Under the pieces are notes generated by a model that saw nothing but the letters and a program-made list of their open reading frames with translations, had not been told where the DNA came from and did not search any database. This document shows positions 57,470-64,000 of a stretch of 64,000 bases of DNA, in pieces (positions within the stretch are counted from its first letter, which is position 1; each line of letters begins with the position of its first letter). The stretch comes from DASQPR01 sp963724705. Its GTDB lineage: Bacteria > Actinomycetota > Actinomycetes > Mycobacteriales > Micromonosporaceae. Location: assembly GCA_963724705.1 (NCBI GenBank), contig CAVRVS010000006.1, positions 1 to 64,000 of the forward strand. Direction: 5' to 3'. Made by a program: the position numbers and the translations under genes.

Positions 57470-57510
57470 CCGGCGCATGCTCGTAACACCGGGCGGCTAC
57501 CGTGGCACCC

Positions 57511-58167
57511 ATGAGCAAGAGGACGATCGGGCTCTCCGACGAGCTCCATGCCTACGTCGTCGCGCACAGCGCGGCGCCGGATCCGCTCGTCGCCGAGCTG
57601 ATGGCCGAGACGCAGGAGCAGATTCCCGACCTTGCGCACTTCCAGATCGCGCCGGAGCAGGCGCCCTTCATGACGTTGATGACGCAGATCATCGGCGTCC
57701 GGCAGGCCGTCGAGATCGGCACGTTCACCGGCTTGTCCGCGCTCGCAATCGCACGCGGCCTGCCCGACGGCGGCAAGCTCATCTGCTGTGACATCTCCGA
57801 GGAGTTCACCGACATCGCCCAGCGGTACTGGGCTCGCGCCGGCGTCGCCGACCGGATCGAACTCCGGCTCGGGCCGGCCATCGAGACGCTGCGGGCATTG
57901 CCCGACGATCCCCACCTCGATCTCGCGTTCATCGACGCCGACAAGACCGGCTATCCCGACTACTGGGCGGAGATCGTGCCGCGGATCCGGCCGGGCGGCG
58001 TGATCCTCATCGACAACGTGTTGCGCGGTGGCCGGATCGTGCTGCCGCCGACGAACGCCGACGACGCCACCATGGCCGAATTCAACGACATTGTGGCGGC
58101 GGACAAGCGCGTCACGTCGATGATCGTGCCCATCGCGGACGGCGTCACGCTCGCCCGCAAAATCTAA
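57511..58167 (+). CDS. SAM-dependent O-methyltransferase (family 3)
   Basis: 218 residues. SAM-binding VEIGTFTGLSALAIARGL, metal/substrate residues in LAFIDADKTGYPDYW and LIDNVLRGGR, as in catechol/caffeoyl-CoA O-methyltransferases. ATG 57511 lies 7 nt after TACCGT (57498-57503), so it may be leaderless. This gene and the exporter behind it are extra between maf and accA3 relative to Mycobacterium. The acceptor is unknown. Confidence 0.92.
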   Translation: MSKRTIGLSDELHAYVVAHSAAPDPLVAELMAETQEQIPDLAHFQIAPEQAPFMTLMTQIIGVRQAVEIGTFTGLSALAIARGLPDGGKLICCDISEEFTDIAQRYWARAGVADRIELRLGPAIETLRALPDDPHLDLAFIDADKTGYPDYWAEIVPRIRPGGVILIDNVLRGGRIVLPPTNADDATMAEFNDIVAADKRVTSMIVPIADGVTLARKI

Positions 58168-58174
58168 ACCGCGA

Positions 58175-58226
58175 ACAACGTGGGTACGGCGGTGAGCCTG
58201 GCTCAGCTCCGTACCCACGTTGTTTT
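58175..58226. terminator. bidirectional terminator between methyltransferase and exporter genes
   Basis: Arms ACAACGTGGGTACGG (58175-58189) and CCGTACCCACGTTGT (58209-58223) pair perfectly over 15 bp; the 19-nt loop holds GAGCC-T-GGCTC, and TTT follows the right arm. It begins 7 nt after the methyltransferase stop and ends close to the permease stop. Confidence 0.8.
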
Positions 58227-58231
58227 GGTTG

Positions 58232-59002
58232 TTAGCGCACGCTCTTGGCGAACGACCGCGCGGCCCAGACGACCGACAACGCCGTGAGTATGCCCAGAAT
58301 GACAAGCGACTTCCACACGTTCGGATCGCCCGGGTTGCCGTTGAACAGTGCCCGGGCGCCGTCCACCGCCCACGAGAACGGGTTGAACTTTGCCGTGGTC
58401 TGCAACCAGTGCGGCGCATAGGTCAGCGGCAGCAGGATGCCCGACAGCAGCAGGATCGGCACGCCGACCGTGTTGAGCAACGGCGCGAGCGCGTCTTCGC
58501 TGCGCAGCTTGAGGGCGACGGCATAGGACAGCGACGACAGCATCAGCGCGATCAAAGCCAACAATGCGAACGCGAGCAGGATGTCGCCGAGTTGGCCGGT
58601 CAGGCCGAGCGGGATCGACAGCACAGTGATCAGTGCACACTGGAACAGCAGCGTCACGACGTCGCGCAGCGAGCGGCCGAGCAACATCGCGAGCCGGCTC
58701 ACCGGAGTGACGCGGGTGCGTTCGATCACGCCGGCCCTCAGCTCACTGATCAACGCGAAGCCGACGAAGAACGTCGCGAAGATGGCCAGTTGTACGAGCA
58801 CGCCGGGCACGAAGAACCGGTACGCGTCGCCCGACGAAAGCTGGCCGTTCGACTGGGCCTGCAGCGCCTTCTTGAGCAGCGGCCCGAACAAGAACAGGTA
58901 ATACAGCGGCTGGATGATGCCGACGACAATCCAGACCGGGTTGCGCAGGACGAGTGAGAACTGCCGCTGGAAGAGCAACCAGGTATCACGTGCGAGCTTC
59001 AC
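58232..59002 (-). CDS. ABC-2 type permease, DrrB type (second module)
   Basis: 256 residues with six transmembrane segments and the ABC-2 pattern (SELRAGVIERTRVTPVSRLA; LPLTYAPHWLQTTAKFNPFS). GTG 59002 has AAGGAGAG upstream. It lies 43 nt downstream of its ATPase. No sequence relationship to the 21722 permease is obvious beyond family level. Confidence 0.9.
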   Translation of the reverse strand: MKLARDTWLLFQRQFSLVLRNPVWIVVGIIQPLYYLFLFGPLLKKALQAQSNGQLSSGDAYRFFVPGVLVQLAIFATFFVGFALISELRAGVIERTRVTPVSRLAMLLGRSLRDVVTLLFQCALITVLSIPLGLTGQLGDILLAFALLALIALMLSSLSYAVALKLRSEDALAPLLNTVGVPILLLSGILLPLTYAPHWLQTTAKFNPFSWAVDGARALFNGNPGDPNVWKSLVILGILTALSVVWAARSFAKSVR

Positions 59003-59045
59003 GGTCTCTCCTTTGCCGGGGTGCTGTCGCCTACGGCGTGGCTGC

Positions 59046-59993
59046 TCACGATTCACGCAGCGATCGGCCGGTCTTGGCCAGGAAGACATCGTCGAGGCTC
59101 GGCCGATGCAGCTCGATCGATGTCGGTTCGATGCCCGCCGCGTCGAGCGAACGGAGCATGTGCGGGATCGACGTGTTGCCGGCCTCGACGTAGAGGCGGA
59201 CCCCGGATTCGACGGTTTCGCTCCGGCGCGTGTACGGCTCGCGATCGAGCACCTCGCGCGCCTTCTCGACGATGCCGGCGGCGACGCCCAGGGTGACAAC
59301 GTCGCCGGAGATCTCGCGCTTGAGATTCTCGGGCGTGCCGTCGGCGACGATCTCGCCACCGTCCATGATGGAGATCCGGTCGCAGAGCGCGTCGGCCTCG
59401 TCGAGGTAGTGCGTCGTCAGGAAGATCGTCACGCCCTCGTCGCGGAGCCGACGTACCTCGTCCCACATGTGCGCCCGTGACTGCGGGTCGAGCCCGGTGG
59501 TCGGCTCGTCCAGAAAGACGATCTTGGGCTCGTGGATGATGCCAAGTGCCACGTCGACGCGCCGACGCTGGCCACCCGAATAGGTCTTGCACTTGCGGTC
59601 GGCGAAGTCGGTCAGCTGGAACGCGTCCAGCGCCCGCGCCGCGAGGCGCTGCGCCTCAGCCTTGCCGATGCCGTAGAGCCGGGCCTGCAGGACCAGCTCC
59701 TCGCGCGCGCTCACTTCGTCCCAGGTGCTGCCGCCCTGGGCGACGTATCCGATGCGGCGGCGTACCTCACCGGGGTTGCGGCGCAGATCCGCACCGGCGA
59801 CCGTGGCGTCACCGCCGTCCGGCTCGATCAGCGTCGCGAGCATGCGCAGGGTTGTGGTCTTGCCCGCGCCATTCGGACCCAGGAACCCGAAGATCTCCCC
59901 GTCGGCGACGGCGAGATCGACACCCCGCACCGCGTCCACAGTGCCGCCGCGGGTCTTGAACGACTTCCGCAGCGCCGTTGTCTCGATCATCAT
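59046..59993 (-). CDS. ABC transporter ATPase, DrrA type (second module)
   Basis: 315 residues: Walker A GPNGAGKTTTLRML, signature YSGGQRRRVDVALG, Walker B VFLDEPTTGLDP, H-loop LTTHYLDEADALCD, with a C-terminal extension of about 90 residues typical of DrrA-like exporters. It forms an exporter with the permease at 58232. It is downstream of padR with two PadR-type half-sites between them. Confidence 0.93.
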   Translation of the reverse strand: MMIETTALRKSFKTRGGTVDAVRGVDLAVADGEIFGFLGPNGAGKTTTLRMLATLIEPDGGDATVAGADLRRNPGEVRRRIGYVAQGGSTWDEVSAREELVLQARLYGIGKAEAQRLAARALDAFQLTDFADRKCKTYSGGQRRRVDVALGIIHEPKIVFLDEPTTGLDPQSRAHMWDEVRRLRDEGVTIFLTTHYLDEADALCDRISIMDGGEIVADGTPENLKREISGDVVTLGVAAGIVEKAREVLDREPYTRRSETVESGVRLYVEAGNTSIPHMLRSLDAAGIEPTSIELHRPSLDDVFLAKTGRSLRES

Positions 59994-60024
59994 CGCGGTT
60001 ACCTCCGACCGAGAGGCTAACGCG

Positions 60025-60059
60025 ATATGTCGCGAGCGGTCAAGTTTGAATATGTCGCG
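60025..60059 (-). promoter_or_regulatory. candidate PadR operator
   Basis: ATATGTCGCG occurs twice in direct repeat (60025-60034 and 60050-60059), 25 nt start to start, 32-66 nt upstream of the ATPase ATG. ATGTCGCG is like the half-site of known actinobacterial PadR operators (ATGTCGCGACAT). Position immediately after padR and before the exporter supports PadR repression of the exporter. Confidence 0.6.
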
Positions 60060-60065
60060 TCAGGA

Positions 60066-60654
60066 TCATTGGTCGTCGTGCGACCACGGCAGCATCGTGT
60101 CCGGGAAGTAGGGCACGCCCGACTCCACAAGTGCGGCCACGCGCTCGCACCACGGGATCTCGGCCTCCATGAGCGCAATACTGCGTTCGAGCATCCAGGC
60201 CACGTGGACCGGCTTTGACGTACGCATCCAGTCACTGTCGAGCGACGCGCGAATTCGCTCCACCGCCGTACGCAGCATGCGCGCCCGGTTGCGCAGCGCC
60301 GCCACGCCCTCGTCGCGCGGGAGAGCGGGCAGGAATCCCATCGCAGACAGGAACGGATCGACCGGCTGATCGAGCTCCCACCAGTACTGGCGAAGCAACT
60401 CCTCGAATTCGGCGTCGCCCTTGGCCGTCGTTCGATAGGTCGTACGCGCCGGTCGGGTGCCGACCCGCTCGGTCGCGACTTCTTCGAGCATGCCCTTCTT
60501 CGGCCAGCTTCTTGAGGGCGTGATAGATCGATCCGGGCGCCACGTTGGCCCACTCGTCGGCGTTCCAACTGAGCAGTTCACGACGTACGTCGTAGCCGTG
60601 CACCGGCTGCATTCCCCTGACGAGGCCGAGGATCATCATCCGTGTTGTCGACAC
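60066..60654 (-). CDS. PadR family transcriptional regulator, frameshifted in this sequence
   Basis: About 195 residues from GTG 60654. Winged-helix part: ILGLVRGMQPVHGYDVRREL, APGSIYHALKKLAEEG; C-terminal part (LRQYWWELDQPVDPFLSAMG) is a Vir-like dimerisation helix domain. An extra C in the CCC at 60494-60496 splits the two; the corrected join reads EEGMLEEVATERVG. It is the first gene of the exporter operon and probably its repressor. Confidence 0.88.
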
Positions 60655-60756
60655 GAGGCAAGCGTAATAGCCAAATTTGACTAGTGCCCGCGGGCACGGC
60701 CGGGGACCTCGCCCGCCGTTCACCCCGCCGCCCGCCCGCCCGTCCGGGCGCCCCGA

Positions 60757-60831
60757 GATCACCGCAACTTCCTGGAAGTCGCCCACCGAATCGCGCCGCA
60801 CACGGGCGACTTCCTGAAAGTTGCGGTGATC
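60757..60831. repeat. 28-bp inverted repeat, family A copy 2
   Basis: Arms 60757-60784 and 60804-60831 pair at 26 of 28 positions around a 19-nt loop. The core of each arm (GCAACTTCCTGGAAGTCGCC) is the same as in copy 1 at 13134-13196. Again placed between divergent genes (padR and accA3). Confidence 0.85.
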
Positions 60832-60834
60832 TTG

Positions 60835-60891
60835 CCCGCTACGCGTCGGCTCGGTGCCGATGGAGCCTCGCGGCTGCCGCTACGCGTCGGC
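60835..60891. repeat. dispersed repeat family C, copy 6 plus a partial copy
   Basis: A full copy GCCTCGCGGCTGCCGCTACG... at 60865-60891 and a partial copy, CCGCTACGCGTCGGC, near 60836-60850. Both directly follow the family A element, 40-95 nt upstream of the accA3 start. Confidence 0.75.
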
Positions 60892-60930
60892 TCTGACAAA
60901 CTACTGACGGGTATCCGTCGGGAGGTTGCA

Positions 60931-62679
60931 ATGCGCAAGGTTCTGATCGCCAACCGCGGCGAGATCGCCGTTCGGGTCGTGCGCGCGTGTCGCGACGCCG
61001 GCCTCGCGAGCGTCGCCGTCTATGCCGACTCGGATCGCGACGCCCCCCACGCGAAGTTGGCCGACGAGGCGTACGCCCTGGTTGGCGACACCGCGGCCGA
61101 CACGTACCTGCGCATCGACAAGCTCATCGACATCGCCGGGCGGGCCGGCGCGGACGCCGTACACCCGGGTTATGGATTTCTCTCCGAGAACGCGGATTTC
61201 GCGCAAGCCGTCACCGACGCGGGGTTGACCTGGATCGGGCCGACGCCGCAGGCGATCCGCGACCTCGGCGACAAGGTCACCGCGCGGCACATCGCGGCGT
61301 CGGTCGGCGCACCGCTCGTGCCGGGCACGGCCGATCCGGTGAAGGATGCCGACGAGATCATCGCGTTCGCGGAGGAGTACGGCCTGCCGATCGCGATCAA
61401 GGCCGCGTTCGGGGGCGGCGGTCGCGGGCTCAAGGTCGCGCGGACGATGGCCGAGATCCCCGAACTCTTCGCCTCCGCCGTACGTGAGGCGATCGCCGCC
61501 TTCGGTCGGGGCGAGTGCTTCGTCGAGCGCTACCTGGATAAGCCGCGGCACGTCGAGGCCCAGGTGCTCGCGGATCAGCACGGCAACGTGATCGTGGTCG
61601 GCACGCGCGACTGCTCGCTGCAGCGCCGCCACCAGAAGTTGGTCGAGGAGGCCCCGGCACCGTTCCTGACCGACGAGCAGCGCGCGACGATTCACGCGTC
61701 GGCGAAGGCGATCTGCCGGGGAGCCGGGTATCACGGCGCCGGTACGGTCGAGTATCTGGTCGCCGCCGACGGCTTCGTCTCGTTCCTCGAGGTCAACACG
61801 CGCCTGCAGGTCGAACATCCGGTGACCGAGGAGACGGCCGGCGTTGACCTGGTTCGCGAGCAGTTCCGGATCGCGTCCGGAGAGTCATTGCGCCACACGG
61901 TTGACCCGACTCCACGCGGGCACGCGTTCGAGTTCCGCATCAACGGGGAGGATCCCGGCCGCAACTTCCTGCCGGCACCCGGCGTGGTCACATCCCTGCG
62001 TCTGCCGTCCGGCCCGGGCGTACGAGTCGATGCCGGCATCGAATCGGGCAGCGTGATCGGCGGCAACTTCGATTCGCTGCTGGCCAAGGTGATCGTGACC
62101 GGTGAAACCCGGGCCGAGGCGCTGGAAAGGGCGCGGCGCGTCCTCGACGAGATGGTCGTCGAGGGGATGGCGACGGCGCTGCCGTTCCACCGCTTGATCG
62201 TCCGCGACCCGGCCTTCACGTCCGAGCCGTTCAGCGTCCACACGCGATGGATCGAGACGGAGTGGGCCGGCGGCGTGCCGCCGTTTTCGGCGCCGGCCGC
62301 CGCCGACGGTGACTCGGTCGAACGCGAGACCGTCGTGGTCGAGGTGGGTGGCAAGCGCGTTGAGGTCACACTGCCGGCCTTCACGGGTACGGCCGTCGCC
62401 ACGCCCAGCGGTCGGCCGACCACGGCGAGGCGAGGCGGCGGGAAAAAGGCGGCCGCGGCCGCGAGCGGAGATGCCCTCACGTCGCCGATGCAGGGCACGA
62501 TCGTGAAGATCGCCGTCGCGGACGGCGACGAGGTGGCGGCCGGAGACCTGATCGTCGTGCTCGAAGCGATGAAGATGGAGCAGCCGCTGAACGCCCACAA
62601 GGCCGGCGTCGTATCCGGCCTTTCGGCCAAGGTCGGCGACACGGTCGCATCGGGCGCCGCGATCTGCGAGATCGTCTAG
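60931..62679 (+). CDS. accA3: acyl-CoA carboxylase alpha subunit: biotin carboxylase plus BCCP
   Basis: 582 residues. Biotin carboxylase N-domain (KVLIANRGEIAVRVVRACRD), ATP-grasp domain with glycine loop (AAFGGGGRGLKVAR), catalytic region (FLEVNTRLQVEHPVTEETAG), then a linker and a C-terminal BCCP domain whose biotin lysine is in LEAMKMEQPLNAHK near residue 548. It carboxylates biotin with bicarbonate and ATP and feeds AccD. ATG 60931 has GGGAGG upstream. Frame is intact. Confidence 0.96.
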   Translation: MRKVLIANRGEIAVRVVRACRDAGLASVAVYADSDRDAPHAKLADEAYALVGDTAADTYLRIDKLIDIAGRAGADAVHPGYGFLSENADFAQAVTDAGLTWIGPTPQAIRDLGDKVTARHIAASVGAPLVPGTADPVKDADEIIAFAEEYGLPIAIKAAFGGGGRGLKVARTMAEIPELFASAVREAIAAFGRGECFVERYLDKPRHVEAQVLADQHGNVIVVGTRDCSLQRRHQKLVEEAPAPFLTDEQRATIHASAKAICRGAGYHGAGTVEYLVAADGFVSFLEVNTRLQVEHPVTEETAGVDLVREQFRIASGESLRHTVDPTPRGHAFEFRINGEDPGRNFLPAPGVVTSLRLPSGPGVRVDAGIESGSVIGGNFDSLLAKVIVTGETRAEALERARRVLDEMVVEGMATALPFHRLIVRDPAFTSEPFSVHTRWIETEWAGGVPPFSAPAAADGDSVERETVVVEVGGKRVEVTLPAFTGTAVATPSGRPTTARRGGGKKAAAAASGDALTSPMQGTIVKIAVADGDEVAAGDLIVVLEAMKMEQPLNAHKAGVVSGLSAKVGDTVASGAAICEIV

Positions 62680-62687
62680 CGGCGGGC

Positions 62688-64000
62688 CTACGTCATCCGG
62701 CCGATCATCGTACGGAGGCGGGCCAGGTCTCGACGGCGACGTTCGTACGTGATCGCGCATGCCAGCACCACGAGACCGGCGAGGGTCAGTGGCATCCAGG
62801 TCGGCAACACGCGCCAGAGGAACACCAGCTCGGGCAGCGGAAGCAGCACCAGAGTGCCGCCACCGATGATGACCGGCGCCTGCAACCGGGCGTGCGCACC
62901 GATGAGCACGACCGCGAGCGCCACTGCGCCGACGACCACCCGCCGGGCCACCGATGCATCGGGCGCCAGGGCGGGCGCGAGGCTCGGCAGAGATGCGGCG
63001 AGAAGCGCTGGCCCATAAGCGATCCAGCTCCCCAGCGGTCGGCTGCGAGCGGCGAGCCATCCAGCAGAACAGCGCGACCGCGGCGAACGGCAGCGTGTAG
63101 ACCTCGACGACGTGTACGCCGTGCGCGGCGGCCAGCAGCCACCAGGCGATCAGCTCCAAGCCGGCGGCGACGGCGGCGTAGACCCGCCGGGGTCGGGATC
63201 GCAGAGCCGGCCACAGCGCCCGCACACCGACAAGAGCACCCCAGACGGCAGCGATGATCGCGCCGCGCTCGGTCGAGCCACTGAGTACGAACGCGACAAG
63301 CGCACTCGCGTGCGCGGTCGCCGTGAGAGCCAACGCGGCAACCGACCGCGATTCACGCCAGGCGCCCAGGAACAGGGCAAGTGCGGCGACGAACACGATG
63401 CCGTACGACGTCTCACCAAGACTCGCACCGGCGGCGCGGCTCGATGCGAACGCGAGCCAGTCACCGAGGATGACGGCCGCCGTCCACGCAGCGGCTCGCC
63501 GCGCCACCGTACGACCCGTCACGGCCACGGTGGATGCGACAACGACCAGACCGCCAAGTGCACACAGTGACGACGTCTTCGTCGGAGCGAGTCCGGCCGC
63601 ACCGGCGCCCAGAGCGACGACGCCGATAACGCCGGCCTCCCACCCGCGTCCTCGGCGAGCGATGCCGGCCTGAGCCACCGCCGCCGCGCCGGCGACACAC
63701 AACACCACGGGTACCGTCGGCCACGGCGCCCGAACCACGACGAGCACCGTGAACAACACCGGTATCGCCGTGTGCAACGCACACCGTCTCGCCATCGGCC
63801 AACCCGCGCCAACCATCCCGCCGGCTATCGCGACCGCCGCGGCAAGCGCGACGGCTCCGAGGTCGTACGTGTCCAGCGACGGCGATGACGGAGCCAGACC
63901 GACGCCGGACGGCGCGCCCGACCACGCCCGGCCAAGCCACGCGTACGGCGCCACGAACGCGTCGGCCACCACCGGCAGCAACGAGGCCGCGGCGACGAGC
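62688..64000 (-). CDS. large multi-spanning membrane protein, 5' end outside the window, frameshifted
   Basis: At least 437 codons, rich in Ala/Val/Leu, with about 14 predicted membrane helices; the frame stays open to the window edge. After CWMARRSQP near 63031-63041 the reading must change: the second frame gives LGSWIAYGPALLAASLPSLA and then ARRVVVGAVALAVVLIGAHA, ending in RRRRDLARLRTMIGRMT. It resembles the repetitive SCO7613-type membrane proteins of actinobacteria. Function unknown; its stop faces accA3 with 8 nt between. Confidence 0.72.

Overview
The window is high-GC DNA from an actinobacterium (Actinomycetota). Evidence for this includes a mycothiol S-conjugate amidase, actinobacterial families DUF4307, DUF4245 and an acyl-CoA carboxylase epsilon subunit, a fused PIN-PhoH protein, a fused Ada-AlkA protein, frequent GTG starts, and repeated leaderless promoters of the form TANNNT, then about 6-7 nt, then the start codon. 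From memory of the Mycobacterium tuberculosis map, two blocks are recognisably conserved. One is Rv1079-Rv1112-like: metB, greA, DUF4307, mca, ychF, ispH, xseA, xseB, DUF4245, glpX, phoH2 and the short-chain Z-prenyl synthase. The other is Rv3277-Rv3285-like: gtrA, PH-domain protein, birA, accD, accE, maf, accA3. I cannot place the genus.

Layout. 0-5 kb: dienelactone hydrolase, a small DUF6295-like protein, a MOSC protein and a membrane GGDEF-EAL protein. 5-14 kb: mycothiol amidase, greA, threonine dehydratase, a divergent tautomerase/TetR pair, amidase, metB, HIT protein and histidine phosphatase. 14-20.8 kb: msrA, a lipoprotein, nhaA facing a DsbA-like protein, GNAT genes, and a beta-helix lipoprotein. 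20.8-24 kb: a DrrAB-type exporter operon with its own MerR regulator behind a MerR-type promoter. 24-31 kb: ychF, Rieske protein, lipoamide dehydrogenase, acyl-CoA dehydrogenase, and alkylation-repair genes (ada-alkA, ogt). 31-35 kb: a heterodimeric ABC exporter. 35-46 kb: rmuC, ispH, xseAB, glpX, a transporter, a sugar kinase, ferredoxin-NADP reductase, rhomboid and a lytic transglycosylase. 46-51 kb: phoH2, prenyl transferase, GTP-type PEPCK. 51.6-62.7 kb: gtrA, maoC, PH protein, birA, accD, accE, maf, O-methyltransferase, a second DrrAB-type exporter with a PadR regulator, and accA3. The window ends inside a large multi-spanning membrane protein.

Two things stand out beyond the gene list. 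First, about 18 otherwise well-conserved genes, several of them housekeeping, carry one to three single-base indels, mostly +1 G or C. This pattern fits an unpolished long-read assembly much better than real gene decay, so I annotate those genes as intact CDSs with a marked frameshift. Second, intergenic space holds several short repeat families. These are a long near-perfect inverted repeat with TTCCTGGAA arms in two divergent intergenic regions, a dispersed element of about 27 bp in at least six copies, long-stem hairpins between genes, and tandem duplications that include or abut stop codons (ychF, the prenyl transferase gene, one ABC ATPase).

I see no rRNA, tRNA, CRISPR array, phage, transposase, or convincing new defence or biosynthetic system. 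The repeat families and the two exporter-regulator modules are the best leads.
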